Source of the DNA: JAKAWQ01 sp963840545
GTDB lineage: Bacteria; Pseudomonadota; Alphaproteobacteria; Acetobacterales; Acetobacteraceae
Length of the DNA stretch: 64,000 bases
Direction of reading: 5' to 3'
NCBI GenBank assembly: GCA_963840545.1
Contig: CAWIZE010000001.1
Span: forward strand, 372,001 to 436,000
Of this stretch, positions 16,783-26,315 are shown piece after piece. How positions within the stretch are numbered: the stretch's first letter is position 1; every line of letters begins with the position of its first letter. The notes under the pieces are model-generated. The model was not told the origin of the DNA and made no database searches. It saw only the letters and a program-made list of their open reading frames with translations. Position numbers and translations under genes: made by a program.

Positions 16783-17547
16783 TCACCCCGCCCCGCCGGT
16801 CTCGCCGGAGGGCCGCCCAACCAGGATCGGCCCGAACGGCCGCTCCTGGCGCAGCCGGAGCCCCCCGTCCCGCGCCATCTCGAGGCTCGCCAGGAGCGTG
16901 CTGGCCAGCGCCGCCCGCCGTTCCTCCGGCCCGCTGAGCTGCTCGGGCAGGAAATGCTCGAGGCTCGCCCAATCGGGCAGGCTGCCGAGCAGACGCTGGA
17001 GCCGGTCGAGCGCGTCCTGCACCGTCCAGACCGTGAGCGGCGGCGGCTGGTAGCGCACGGCCTCCTGCGCCCGCCGCAGCGCCCCGAGATAGGCTGCGAG
17101 CAGGGCGGGCGTGTCCAGCCGGAACCGCGAGCGATCGACTTCGACGAAGCTTTCCGGCGCCCCGCGCGCAAATACGTCCCGCCCGAGCAGCGCCCGCCCA
17201 CCGAGCCAGAGCGCCGCCGCCCGCATCGCCTCGAGTGAAGCGAGCCTTGCCGCCAGCACGTCCGCCGCCCGCTCGCCCTCCTCCGCCTCCGCACTGCCGG
17301 CCGGCAGCAGCAGCCGCGATTTCAGCCAGGCGAGCCAGGCCGCCATCACCAGCCAATCGGCCGCGAGCTCCAGCCGCACCGCCCGCGCTCCTTCGATCAC
17401 CACCAGGTACTGCTCGACCAAAGCGAGGATCGAGATCCGCGCCAAATCGAGCTTCTGCGCCCGTGCCAGCTCGAGCAGCAAATCGAGCGGCCCCTCGAAC
17501 CCTTCGAGGCGGAGCAAGAGCTGCCCCGATGCGGCGGCCTCGGACAC
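16783..17547 (-). CDS. scpA: Segregation and condensation protein A (kleisin)
   Basis: A 254-residue kleisin that closes the SMC ring. The N-terminal SMC-binding region is LRLEGFEGPLDLLLELARAQKLDLARISI and the next block YLVVIEGARAVRLELAADWLVMAAWLAWLKSRLLLP; the C-terminal winged helix begins near residue 170. The frame is open far upstream, but homology starts at VSEAAASGQ. I therefore place the start at the GTG at 17547, two bases after the upstream protease stop. It is co-transcribed with scpB. Confidence 0.92.
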   Translation of the reverse strand: MSEAAASGQLLLRLEGFEGPLDLLLELARAQKLDLARISILALVEQYLVVIEGARAVRLELAADWLVMAAWLAWLKSRLLLPAGSAEAEEGERAADVLAARLASLEAMRAAALWLGGRALLGRDVFARGAPESFVEVDRSRFRLDTPALLAAYLGALRRAQEAVRYQPPPLTVWTVQDALDRLQRLLGSLPDWASLEHFLPEQLSGPEERRAALASTLLASLEMARDGGLRLRQERPFGPILVGRPSGETGGAG

Positions 17548-17549
17548 GC

Positions 17550-18263
17550 TCAGCCCCGGTGGCCGGCGAGAAGAAGAACGAGGTTCGCGGCGGCCGGCAG
17601 GATGCGGCCGAGCACCGCCTGGATCGGGTCGAACTGAATGCCGGAGCCGCGCAGGAGCGCGGGCAGGAGGAAAAAAACCAGCAGCACGATCAGGATTCCC
17701 GCCCGCTCCAGCCGCGCATAGGCCATCGCGATTGGTGCCGGCAGCAGCCCGACGACGATCCGCCCGCCATCGAGCGGCGGAATCGGCAGCAGGTTGAAGA
17801 GGCCGAGAGCAAGGTTCGCCAGGATGAAATACTGAAAGAGCAGGCTCGCGAGGTCGGACGCCAAGCCCGGCAGCGCCGGCGGCAGGTAGAGCAGGAGCGC
17901 GCCGATCCAGGCGAGGAAAAAATTCATCGCCGGCCCGGCCGCCGCCACCACCGCCATGCCGCGGCGCGGATTGCGGAACTTCCACGCCGCCACCGGCACC
18001 GGCTTCGCCCAGCCGAACAAGAACAGAATGCGGTGGAAGACGAGGAGCTGGCTTATCACCAGGAAGCCGGGCAGCAGGATCGTGCCGACCCGGTCGATGT
18101 GGCGGAGCGGGTTGAGCGAAAGCCGCCCGGCGGCCTTGGCGGTGTCGTCGCCCATGGCGAGCGCCGCATAGCCGTGCGCCGCCTCATGGAGCGTGATCGC
18201 CAGCACCACCGGCACGGCGGCGAGCGCGATCCCGATCAGGACGCCGTTCAAGCCCCCGATCAC
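17550..18263 (-). CDS. Site-2 protease-type metalloprotease (M50 family)
   Basis: A 237-residue membrane protease with about six hydrophobic helices. The zinc site is visible as ITLHEAAHGYAAL (HExxH) near residue 25 and, further on, NLLPIPPLDGGRI (the NxxPxPxxDGG motif with the third ligand). It lacks a PDZ domain, as in the short bacterial group whose substrates are mostly unknown. The GTG at 18263 overlaps the nagZ stop (GTGA), which decides the start. It belongs to the nagZ-scpAB operon; no functional link to condensin is evident. Confidence 0.9.
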   Translation of the reverse strand: MIGGLNGVLIGIALAAVPVVLAITLHEAAHGYAALAMGDDTAKAAGRLSLNPLRHIDRVGTILLPGFLVISQLLVFHRILFLFGWAKPVPVAAWKFRNPRRGMAVVAAAGPAMNFFLAWIGALLLYLPPALPGLASDLASLLFQYFILANLALGLFNLLPIPPLDGGRIVVGLLPAPIAMAYARLERAGILIVLLVFFLLPALLRGSGIQFDPIQAVLGRILPAAANLVLLLAGHRG

Positions 18264-19267
18264 GCCCCCAGCAGCCTCTCGCGCTCCGCCATGAGGCGCG
18301 CGGCATCGAGCGCGATCCGCCCCGCCTGCGCCATCGCGCGCGCCCGCGCGAGCCGCCCTGCCGCCGCCGCCGTTACCTCCGGCACCACTTCGAGCACGGC
18401 TTCGTTCGCCTCCGCCCCGCCCGCGCAATAGAGCGCGAGATCGGCGCCGGCGGCGAGCGATGCCAGGGCCCGCGCCGCAGGCGGGCCGGCGAGCGCCCCC
18501 ATGGCAAGATCGTCCGTCACCAGCACGCCCGCGAACCCGGCGCGGCCGCGGACGATGCGGCGGATGATCGTCTCCGAGAGGGTCGCCGGATTTTCTGCAT
18601 CCCAGTGAGGGTAGAGGATATGGGCCGTCATCGCCCAGGGAAGGCCGGCATTATAAACGAATGGGAAAAGATCGGCGGCGAGCGCGCTGCTTTCAACCCG
18701 CGGCAGCGTCTGGTGGCTGTCCACCGTCGCCCGGCCATGGCCGGGGATATGCTTCATCACCGGCTGGCGGCCCGCCGCGAGCAGCCCGGCCGCGAGCGCC
18801 TTGCCAAGCCGCGCGACCGCCCGCTTCTCGGGGCCGAAGGCGCGATCCCCGATCGCCGCGTCCGCGCCCGGAAGCCCGAGATCGAGCACCGGCGCCGTCA
18901 CCACGTCGAACCCCGCATCGCCATTCCCCATGGCGCACTCCTGCCCGATCAACGCGCCGGTGAGCCACGCCGCCCGCGTCCCCGCCCCCTGGTCCCGCGC
19001 GTAGAGCTGCCCGATCAACGCGGCGGGCGGGTGCGCCGGCCAGTGCGGCGGCCGCAACCGCGCGACGCGCCCGCCCTCTTGGTCGATCATCAGCACCGCG
19101 CCGTCCGGCAGCACGCGCCGCAGCGCGCCCGTCAGCGCGGCGAGCTGCCGCGGCTCCTCGATATTGCGGGCGAACAGGATGACCCCGGCCGGCGGCAGCG
19201 CGCGCAGCAGCGCCGCCTCCCCCGGCAAAAGCGCCGGGCCCGCCAGGCCGACGATAGCGGCACGCAT
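18260..19267 (-). CDS. nagZ: Beta-N-acetylhexosaminidase NagZ
   Basis: A 335-residue glycoside hydrolase family 3 enzyme that removes N-acetylglucosamine from anhydromuropeptides during cell-wall recycling. The general acid/base His-Asp loop is present in KHIPGHGRATVDSH, and the nucleophile Asp lies in GVLVTDDLAMGA. The N-terminal barrel segment LMIDQEGGRVARL is typical. There is no signal peptide, consistent with cytoplasmic recycling. It begins 13 bp after the SPOR gene stop and overlaps the following protease start. Confidence 0.94.
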   Translation of the reverse strand: MRAAIVGLAGPALLPGEAALLRALPPAGVILFARNIEEPRQLAALTGALRRVLPDGAVLMIDQEGGRVARLRPPHWPAHPPAALIGQLYARDQGAGTRAAWLTGALIGQECAMGNGDAGFDVVTAPVLDLGLPGADAAIGDRAFGPEKRAVARLGKALAAGLLAAGRQPVMKHIPGHGRATVDSHQTLPRVESSALAADLFPFVYNAGLPWAMTAHILYPHWDAENPATLSETIIRRIVRGRAGFAGVLVTDDLAMGALAGPPAARALASLAAGADLALYCAGGAEANEAVLEVVPEVTAAAAGRLARARAMAQAGRIALDAARLMAERERLLGA

Positions 19268-19280
19268 CTCGGAGGGCGGC

Positions 19281-20084
19281 TCAGAAGGCGGCGATGTCGC
19301 AGGCCTGGCCCTTGGCGCGCACCGCCGCGCAGAAGCCGGTCGCCTCGGCGACGTTGGCGAAGCCGCCCGTGCGCAGGCGCCAGAATATGTGCCCGTCCAC
19401 CTCGACCTTGGAGACGAGAGGCTGGCGGCTGGCGAGCAGCCCGGGGAGTGCTGCCTGCAACTGCGTCCATTCGCTGAGCGCGCCCTCCTTCGAGCTCAGC
19501 GCGGCGAACTGCACCTCGGTCGCCGTGCCGGTGCCGATCGTGGCCGGCAGCGGCTGAGCGGCGGACGCGGCGGCGAGCCGGATCGGCGGCGGCGAGGGCG
19601 GCGGCAACGGCAGGCCGTTGACGGTCGCCGGCGCGGTGGTGCCGAGGGTGGCGATTGCAGCTCCCACGGGGGCCCCCGCGGGCAGCGCCGGGGGGGCTAC
19701 GCCGTCCGCGGCAACGCCCCCGGGCACGGCGGCCGGTCTGGCCGCGGGCGGGCTCTCCAGCGCCTGCAGATCGGGCGTCTCGGGCGGCGGGGCGAGCGCG
19801 GGCTTGTCGTTCGAATTACTGCCGCCGAGGATCAACTCGTTCGTCCCGGTCACCTGCATTCCGCCGGGATTGGCGGGCTTGACCCGCATCGGCCCCGCCG
19901 GCGCCGGCACCACCGGAACCCCGGTGCTGCCGCCACCCACCATCGACCAGATCCCGACCAGCACCACCAGTGCCCCGCCGATGCCGGCGGCGATCGTCGC
20001 CAGCCGCCGCGTCGCCGGATCGAGGCCCGCCGAGCGGCGGGCCACGCGGTATCCGGGCGGGGGAATTTCAAGATCGTCGCGCAC
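19281..20084 (-). CDS. SPOR-domain inner-membrane protein
   Basis: A 267-residue bitopic protein. A short cytoplasmic N-terminus leads to one transmembrane helix (TIAAGIGGALVVLVGIWSMV, about residues 28-47). A long Pro/Ala-rich periplasmic linker follows, and then a C-terminal SPOR domain (from about residue 190, VQFAALSSKEGALSEW to the end). SPOR domains bind denuded peptidoglycan at the septum. The start is a GTG at 20084, three bases after the argS stop. This protein between argS and nagZ is a conserved alphaproteobacterial arrangement. Confidence 0.9.
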   Translation of the reverse strand: MRDDLEIPPPGYRVARRSAGLDPATRRLATIAAGIGGALVVLVGIWSMVGGGSTGVPVVPAPAGPMRVKPANPGGMQVTGTNELILGGSNSNDKPALAPPPETPDLQALESPPAARPAAVPGGVAADGVAPPALPAGAPVGAAIATLGTTAPATVNGLPLPPPSPPPIRLAAASAAQPLPATIGTGTATEVQFAALSSKEGALSEWTQLQAALPGLLASRQPLVSKVEVDGHIFWRLRTGGFANVAEATGFCAAVRAKGQACDIAAF

Positions 20085-20087
20085 GGT

Positions 20088-21869
20088 TCACCGCATCTCC
20101 TCGACCGGGGTCACCCCCAGCATGTTGAGACCAGCCCGGATAACGGCCGCCGTCGCCGCCACCAGCGCCACCCTTGCGCGCGTTTCGGCCGGCCGGTCCG
20201 CGGTCAGGAAGCGGAAGCTCGAGTCTTCTCGCCCCCGGTTCCATAGAATATGAAAGTCGCCGGCTAGATCATAGAGGAAAAACGCGATTCGGTGCGGGTC
20301 CCGCGCCTCCGCGGCAGCCTCCACGGTGCGCGGGAAGGCGATCAGCCGGCGCATCACGGCAAGCTCCGGCTCGGCGCCCAACGCCTCCAGCCGGACCGCA
20401 GCCAGAACCTCGTCCGTCGCTCCCTCCGCCCCCAGCATCGCCGCCGCCGCCCGCAGCACCGAGCGGCAGCGCGCATGCGCGTACTGGACGTAGAATACCG
20501 GGTTTTCCCGAGTCTGGGCCACCGCCTGGTCGAGGTCGAACTCCATCTGCGCGTCCGCCTTGCGCGTCAGCATGGTGAAGCGCACCGCGTCGCGCCCGAC
20601 CTCCTCGATCAGCTCGCGCAACGTGACATAGCTGCCGGCGCGCTTGGACATGCGCACCGGTTTTCCCCCGCGCACCACGTGGACGATCTGGCAGAGCACC
20701 ACCTCGAGCGCCACGCGCTGCGCCGAGAGCGCCGCCACGGCTGCCTGCATGCGCCGCACATAGCCGCCATGGTCGGCGCCCCAGACATCGATCAGGATCT
20801 CCGCCCCGCGCCCGATCTTGTCGGCGTGATAGGCGATGTCGTTGGCGAAATAGGTGTTCGTGCCGTCGGATTTCCGCAAGGGCCTATCCGTTTCGTCACC
20901 GAACCGACTGGCGCGGAAGAGCGTCTGCTCGCGCGGCTCCCAGTCCTCCGGCAATTTTCCCTTGGGTGGCTCGAGCGTCCCCTCGTAGATCAGCCCCATA
21001 TCGTTCAGCCGGGCGATCGCCGCGTCCGCCGCCCCCGCCTCCACCAGTCCGCGCTCGGAGGTGAAGACGTCCGGCACCACCCCGAGCAGTACCAGATCCT
21101 CGCGGATCGCCCGCATCATTTCTCCGACCGCGAACTCCCGGATCGTCGCGATCGCCCCGGGAGCCGGTCGCAGATCATCGCCGACCAGCGCCGCCCCATG
21201 CGCCTCCGCCAGCGCCTCTCCCACCGGGATCAGGTACTCGCCCTGGTATTGCAGCCCGCCCGGCGCCTCTTCCGCGAACCGCTCCGCCGGAACGGGCCGC
21301 CCGAGCGCCTCCAGGTACCGCCAGTAGGCCGCCCAGGCGAGCGCCTCGACCTGCGCGCCGGCATCGTTGATGTAGTATTCCCTGGTCACCTCGTAGCCCG
21401 CCTTGGCGAGCAGGCTGGCGAGCGCGTCGCCGACCACCGCGCCGCGGCAATGGCCGATATGCATCGGCCCCGTCGGGTTGGCCGAGACATACTCGACATT
21501 GACCCGCCGCCCCGCCCCGGCCGTGCCCTCGCCGTAGCGCCCGCCCGCCCGCAAAATCGCCGCGATCTCGCTCCGCAGCACCTCGGGACGAAGCCGGAGA
21601 TTGACGAAGCCGGGGCCCGCCGGCTCGGCCGCGGCGAAGAGCGGCGAGGCGGCGAGCCTGGCTGCGAGCACGCCCGCGATCTCGCGGGCCGGGAAGCCGA
21701 GCGCGCCCGCCGAGACGAGTGCCGCATTGCTCGCCATGTCGCCATGCTCGGGTGCTCGCGCCGGCCCCACCTCCACGCGCGAAGCGGCCGCCTCCGGCAG
21801 GCCCGGATAGGCCTCCTTCATCGCGCGCAGCACTTCGGCGCGCGCCCTCGTGAACAAGTCCTCTTGCAT
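20088..21869 (-). CDS. argS: Arginyl-tRNA synthetase
   Basis: A 593-residue class I synthetase. The HIGH-type ATP signature is NPTGPMHIGHCRGAV, the KMSK-like loop is KPVRMSKRAGSYVTL, and a C-terminal DALR anticodon-binding domain (NPVFYVQYAHARCRS onward) ends the protein. An N-terminal Add-1 domain contributes GPGFVNLRL. The ATG at 21869 gives the usual length. It lies 9 bp after dgt and 3 bp before the SPOR gene. Confidence 0.97.
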   Translation of the reverse strand: MQEDLFTRARAEVLRAMKEAYPGLPEAAASRVEVGPARAPEHGDMASNAALVSAGALGFPAREIAGVLAARLAASPLFAAAEPAGPGFVNLRLRPEVLRSEIAAILRAGGRYGEGTAGAGRRVNVEYVSANPTGPMHIGHCRGAVVGDALASLLAKAGYEVTREYYINDAGAQVEALAWAAYWRYLEALGRPVPAERFAEEAPGGLQYQGEYLIPVGEALAEAHGAALVGDDLRPAPGAIATIREFAVGEMMRAIREDLVLLGVVPDVFTSERGLVEAGAADAAIARLNDMGLIYEGTLEPPKGKLPEDWEPREQTLFRASRFGDETDRPLRKSDGTNTYFANDIAYHADKIGRGAEILIDVWGADHGGYVRRMQAAVAALSAQRVALEVVLCQIVHVVRGGKPVRMSKRAGSYVTLRELIEEVGRDAVRFTMLTRKADAQMEFDLDQAVAQTRENPVFYVQYAHARCRSVLRAAAAMLGAEGATDEVLAAVRLEALGAEPELAVMRRLIAFPRTVEAAAEARDPHRIAFFLYDLAGDFHILWNRGREDSSFRFLTADRPAETRARVALVAATAAVIRAGLNMLGVTPVEEMR

Positions 21870-21878
21870 GGGAAAAAA

Positions 21879-23024
21879 CTATCCTGGAATCGAGAGATCG
21901 GTGAGGCGCCGGTGCTCCTCGAGCGCGAAGCGGTCGGTCATGCCGGCGACATAGTCGCCGACGGTGATCACCACCGGGCCCGCCCGCGCGCCCCATTCCG
22001 CCGGCAGCAGCGCGGGATCGGCCGAGAGAAGGGAAAAAAGCTCGCCGATCAGCCGGCGCGCCTTGCTCGTCATGCGGTTGACGCGCCAATGGCGGTACAT
22101 GCGCTCGGTCAGGAATTCCTTGATCGCCGCGTTCGCCTCGGCGACCTTCGCGCCGAAGGCGATCACCGGCCGCTTCGCCCGCCGCACGTCATCGGCGCTC
22201 GCCGGCGCCAGCGCCGCGAGCCGCGCCTCCGCCTCGGCGACGACATCGCCGACCAGCCGATCGATCACCCGGCGGATCGTCTCATGGCGGAGCCGCGACG
22301 TAGCCGGCCCCAGGACCACCCCGGGGCCGAGCGACATGGCCTCGGCGAGTGCGGCGCCCACCACCGGCAGACGCGCGATCTCCTCGAAGCCGAACAGCCC
22401 CGCGCGCATGCCGTCGTCGAGATCGTGGCTGTGATAGGCGATGTCGTCGGCGAGCGAGGCGACCTGCGCCTCGGCCGAGGGGTTCGTGTCGAGCCAGAGC
22501 GGCTGCGCCCGGTCGTAGGCCGCGATATACGCAGGCGGGTCGGCGAGCGGCCCGTTATGCTTGACCAGGCCCTCGAGCGTCTCCCAGGTGAGGTTGAGCC
22601 CGTCGAAGGCGGCATAGCGCGCCTCGAGCAGCGTCACCACGCGCAGGCTCTGGGCGTTGTGGTCGAACCCTCCCGCCGGTCGCATCCCTGCATCCAGCGC
22701 CTCCTCACCGGCATGGCCGAAGGGCGGGTGGCCGAGATCGTGGGCGAGCGCCAGCGCCTCGGCGAGGTCCTCGTCGAGCGCGAGCCGCCGCGCGATCGAG
22801 CGGGCGATCTGCGCCACCTCCAGGCTGTGGGTCAGGCGGGTGCGGAAGAAATCGCCCTCGTGATTGACGAAGACCTGCGTCTTGTATTGCAGTTTTCGGA
22901 AAGCGGAGTTGTGGACGATGCGGTCGCGGTCGCGCTGCCAGGGGGTCCGGCTCACTGCCTCGGGCTCGGGATGGAGCCGGCCGCGGCAAAGCTCGGCGCG
23001 AACGGCATAGGGGGCACGGGGCAT
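21879..23024 (-). CDS. dgt: Deoxyguanosinetriphosphate triphosphohydrolase-like protein
   Basis: A 381-residue HD-domain dNTP triphosphohydrolase. The metal-binding HD motif is seen in TRLTHSLEVAQIAR and LAHDLGHPPFGHAGE, preceded by the family signature RDRDRIVHNSAFRKLQYKTQVF. It cleaves dNTPs to nucleosides plus tripolyphosphate and tunes the dNTP pool. It heads the argS operon. In relatives it is divergent from erpA; here the LysR gene at 23231 occupies that position and erpA lies 8.4 kb away. Confidence 0.94.
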   Translation of the reverse strand: MPRAPYAVRAELCRGRLHPEPEAVSRTPWQRDRDRIVHNSAFRKLQYKTQVFVNHEGDFFRTRLTHSLEVAQIARSIARRLALDEDLAEALALAHDLGHPPFGHAGEEALDAGMRPAGGFDHNAQSLRVVTLLEARYAAFDGLNLTWETLEGLVKHNGPLADPPAYIAAYDRAQPLWLDTNPSAEAQVASLADDIAYHSHDLDDGMRAGLFGFEEIARLPVVGAALAEAMSLGPGVVLGPATSRLRHETIRRVIDRLVGDVVAEAEARLAALAPASADDVRRAKRPVIAFGAKVAEANAAIKEFLTERMYRHWRVNRMTSKARRLIGELFSLLSADPALLPAEWGARAGPVVITVGDYVAGMTDRFALEEHRRLTDLSIPG

Positions 23025-23230
23025 CCGGCTCGCTTACCACCCCGCACGCCCGCCTCAAACCGGGGCCCCCGCGCGGCCGCGTTCTCCGGCGGCGGGCGGC
23101 GCTCGCTGGACGGCCGCCCTACCGCCGGGCGAGGAGGCGGCCCATGCGAAAGATATTTCGACATATTTCCACCCTACACGTAGGAGTGCTTTACGCTATT
23201 ATGCTCCTTTCGCCAACTCGTGGGATCGTC

Positions 23231-24136
23231 ATGCTTCATCTGGGGCGGCTCCGTCTCCTCCACGAATTGTCCGTGCTGGGAACAATTTCCGCGGTGGCGG
23301 AGGCCATCGGGCTCACCCGACCCGCAGTCTCGCAGCAGCTCGTGCAACTCGAACGCGACCTCAAGACGGCGCTGATCGAGCGATCCGGCAGAGGCGTCGC
23401 GCTGACGCCGGTGGGTAGGCGCCTGGTCGCGCGGGCATCCGGCCTCTTCGAGACGGTCGAGGAGATCGAAGCGGAGGTCGCTGCCAGCAATCGCGAGGTC
23501 ACCGGCGAGGTGCGGCTCTCGGCGTTCGCGTCCGTGGCGCAAAGCATCGTCCCGAATGCGATCAGCGCGCTGATGCACCGGCACCCCCAGCTCAACGTTG
23601 TCTTCAGTGAGCTCGAGCCGTCCGAGGGATTGCGCGCGGCGGCGGCCAAGCAGACCGACGTCGCGGTCGTCGACGACCTTGTCAACACCGAGGCGCTCGC
23701 CAGCCTGCTCGACTTTCGGGGCTTGTGCGTTGACCGGTTCGATGCCGTCCTCGCCGCCGGGCACAGGCTCGCCGGACGCAAGCTCATCCAGCTCGCCGAG
23801 CTTGCCCACGAGCGCTGGGCCGTCAACCAGACAGCAGGATCATACCACGCCTTCCTGCTCAAGGCGTGCTATGCTGAGGGCTTCACGCCACGGATCGTGT
23901 GCAACAGCCACAGCATGGCGGTCAGGCTCGAGATGGTGCGCACCGGTTATATGGTCGGGGTTCTTCCTCGCCTGGCGTTGCGGCACGTCGAAGCCGACCC
24001 CGATTTTTCCGTCGTTCCCGTCGAGCCCGCGCTCAACCGGCGCATCTTTGTCGCCTTGCCGCGCGGGACGGCAAAACGACCGGCGGTGGCGGTCCTGCTC
24101 GAGGCGCTCGAAGGCGCCGCTCCACCTCTCTCCTGA
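23231..24136 (+). CDS. LysR-family transcriptional regulator
   Basis: A 301-residue regulator. The N-terminal winged HTH reads LHELSVLGTISAVAEAIGLT followed by RPAVSQQLVQLERDL; a periplasmic-binding-like effector domain occupies residues ~90-295. The ATG at 23231 is chosen because LysR proteins begin directly at this helix; an upstream start at 23144 adds 29 unsupported residues. The 5' region is AT-rich for this genome, with a TATTAT hexamer at 23197-23202 as a possible -10. It converges on the threonine-aldolase-like gene and probably controls that gene or the aap operon (inference). Confidence 0.88.
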   Translation: MLHLGRLRLLHELSVLGTISAVAEAIGLTRPAVSQQLVQLERDLKTALIERSGRGVALTPVGRRLVARASGLFETVEEIEAEVAASNREVTGEVRLSAFASVAQSIVPNAISALMHRHPQLNVVFSELEPSEGLRAAAAKQTDVAVVDDLVNTEALASLLDFRGLCVDRFDAVLAAGHRLAGRKLIQLAELAHERWAVNQTAGSYHAFLLKACYAEGFTPRIVCNSHSMAVRLEMVRTGYMVGVLPRLALRHVEADPDFSVVPVEPALNRRIFVALPRGTAKRPAVAVLLEALEGAAPPLS

Positions 24137-24190
24137 TCCGCAGCTGGAAAGACCGCCCAGAGAAAATGCCGGCCCGGGCGCCACCTCAAT

Positions 24191-25261
24191 CTAACGCCCC
24201 GGTTCTTGTGCGGCTTCCACGCTCGGGCCCGCCAAAGCCTCCAGGCAGTGCCCGATCATCCGGTCAACCTCATCGAACGACGCTGCCCATGACATCACGA
24301 ACCGGTTCTGACGCGGGTGCAGGCGCCAGTCCCGGTGAAACTTGACCCCTGCCCTGACCAGGCCGTCCGTCATCTCGCTCGGCATGGCGGCAAACACCTC
24401 GTTTCCATCCGTCGGATGCACGACTTCCACGCCTGGACATTTCGCAAGGCCGATCGCGAGGCGGCACGCCGCCGCATTGGCGTGGCGCGCATTCTCGAGC
24501 CACAGACCATCACGGAAGTACGCCTCGACCTGCGCCGCCAGGAACCGGCTCCTCGGGACGAAATGGCCACTGCGCTTGCGCGTGAACGCCAACGATTTCG
24601 ACAGTTCCGGACGGAATGAGATGATCACCTCCGCCCCAAAGGTCCCGCTCTTGGTCGTGCCCAGGACCAAGACGTCCACACCCGCCTTCCACGTCATTTC
24701 CGCGGCGGTTGCACCTGTTGCCACCAGAGCATTCGCAAAGCGCGCGCCGTCCATATGGACGAGCAGGCCGTAGCGCCTTGCGATCTCCCCGATCTCGGCG
24801 ATTTCGCTTGCCGCATAGGCTGTCCCGGCCTCGCTCAGGTTCGCGAGGCTCACCGCCGAGGGCTGAAGCGCGTGGACATTCCCGAACCTCGCCTCCGAGA
24901 GGTACTCGTCCAGGGCCTTCGCGTCCAACCTCCCGTGCGCCCCTGCCAATGGAACCTGCCGCGCCCCGAAGGTGAACATCTCCGGTGCGCCGCACTCATC
25001 CGTCTCGATGTGCGCGTCCCAATGGCAGAGAATGCTCCCGTATGGAGGAACCATCGCCGCCAGCGCGATCGCGTTCGCGGCGGTGCCCGTATGCACGATG
25101 AAGGCGCTGAGGTCCCGCTCGAACACCTCGCACAGTCGCGTGTTCACCTCGTTGGTGAGTGGATCACCTCCGAAATTCATGGTGAAGCCGTCGTTTGCCT
25201 TCACGACGGCCTCGACAACCCTCGGATGCACGGGGGCAGTGCTTTCAGATACGAAGTCCAT
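24191..25261 (-). CDS. Threonine aldolase/beta-eliminating lyase family enzyme
   Basis: A 356-residue PLP enzyme of fold type I. Signatures are NFGGDPLTNEVN near the N-terminus, HTGTAANAIALAAM, HMDGARFANALVA (the Asp that contacts the PLP pyridine nitrogen) and LGTTKSGTFGAEV (the Schiff-base lysine). Family members cleave L-threonine or related beta-hydroxy amino acids to glycine plus an aldehyde. The ATG at 25261 starts MDFVSESTAPVHP, matching homologues. It follows the aapJQMP genes on the same strand after 231 bp, suggesting uptake and cleavage of a hydroxy amino acid (inference). Confidence 0.85.
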   Translation of the reverse strand: MDFVSESTAPVHPRVVEAVVKANDGFTMNFGGDPLTNEVNTRLCEVFERDLSAFIVHTGTAANAIALAAMVPPYGSILCHWDAHIETDECGAPEMFTFGARQVPLAGAHGRLDAKALDEYLSEARFGNVHALQPSAVSLANLSEAGTAYAASEIAEIGEIARRYGLLVHMDGARFANALVATGATAAEMTWKAGVDVLVLGTTKSGTFGAEVIISFRPELSKSLAFTRKRSGHFVPRSRFLAAQVEAYFRDGLWLENARHANAAACRLAIGLAKCPGVEVVHPTDGNEVFAAMPSEMTDGLVRAGVKFHRDWRLHPRQNRFVMSWAASFDEVDRMIGHCLEALAGPSVEAAQEPGR

Positions 25262-25492
25262 GGTCGCTTCTGTCCTTTCCTTGCGGCGCCGGCGAGCCAT
25301 CCGCGCGCCGCTCCTTCGATCCGGATTGGGAATGGTCCGAGGCATGCGATGATTTGTCGAGGAGCCACGCGCCCCTCGTCAGGAACGCCTTGAGCGTGAT
25401 GGCTCCGGATCATCACGCTCTTGCCCTCTTTTGCGGATCACTGTCATGGCTTTGGCGGATCGCCTCGCTTCCCCGCGACAAGCCATGATGAT

Positions 25493-26251
25493 CTAGTGGC
25501 GCAGGACGCGCGAGAGGAATGTCCGCGTCCGCTCGTTCCGTGGGCTGTCGAAGAGCAGTGCCGGCGATCCGATCTCGACGATCCTGCCATTATCCAGATA
25601 GACAACACGATCCGCAACCTCCCGGGCAAAGCCCATCTCGTGCGTTACGATCACCATGGTCATTCCCTCGCCGGCGAGTTCGCGCATGACATCCAGCACC
25701 TCGCCGATCATCTCCGGGTCCAATGCGGACGTAGGCTCGTCGAACAACATGAGCCTGGGCTCCATCGCAAGCGCCCGGGCGATTGCCACCCGCTGCTGCT
25801 GCCCGCCGGAGAGTTGCGCGGGGTACTTCCGCGCGTGGTTCGCGATCCCGACGCGGTCGAGCAGCCTCCGCGCGTTGGCTTCCGCCTGCGCTCGCGGTGC
25901 GTGGCGGACGCGGGTCGGCGCCAGGGCGACATTGTCGATCACCGTCATATGAGGAAACAGGTTGAACTGCTGGAAGACCATCCCGACCTGGCGCCGGATG
26001 CGTGCGAGGTCGCTTCGCGGTCCTGCCGCCGTGTCTGTCCCCGGCAACAATTCGAACCCGTCAACGACGATCCTGCCCCTGTGAAAGCTCTCCAGGCCAT
26101 TGATGCATCGTATGAGGGTGGACTTCCCCGAGCCGCTCGCGCCGATCAGCACCACGACCTCTCCGGCCTCGACCGAGAGGTCGATCTCCTTCAGCACATG
26201 AATCGGGCCGAAATATTTGTTGACGCCGACCAACTCGACGATCGCGCTCAC
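25493..26251 (-). CDS. aapP: General amino-acid ABC transporter, ATP-binding protein
   Basis: A 252-residue polar-amino-acid ABC ATPase (GlnQ/AapP group). Walker A is GASGSGKST (residues ~33-41), the signature LSGGQQQRVAIARAL, Walker B LMLFDEPTSALDPE, and the H-loop VIVTHEMGFA. It energises the two adjacent permeases. It starts 64 bp after aapM, the usual last place in an aapJQMP operon, and its length fits AapP. Specificity is set by the binding protein at 28846. Confidence 0.93.
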   Translation of the reverse strand: MSAIVELVGVNKYFGPIHVLKEIDLSVEAGEVVVLIGASGSGKSTLIRCINGLESFHRGRIVVDGFELLPGTDTAAGPRSDLARIRRQVGMVFQQFNLFPHMTVIDNVALAPTRVRHAPRAQAEANARRLLDRVGIANHARKYPAQLSGGQQQRVAIARALAMEPRLMLFDEPTSALDPEMIGEVLDVMRELAGEGMTMVIVTHEMGFAREVADRVVYLDNGRIVEIGSPALLFDSPRNERTRTFLSRVLRH

Positions 26252-26315
26252 CGTGGAGGTCCCCCCATCGAGCGCACACCCGCGTCGCCTCTCCGCAGCT
26301 TCCGCCCGTTGACAC

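Noticed and set aside
20292..23183. A 963-codon open frame on the plus strand, antisense to argS and dgt
   Set aside because: Its product is Arg/Pro/His-rich low-complexity sequence with no domain. The opposite strand encodes two complete, motif-bearing enzymes. Long stop-free antisense frames are expected at this GC content.
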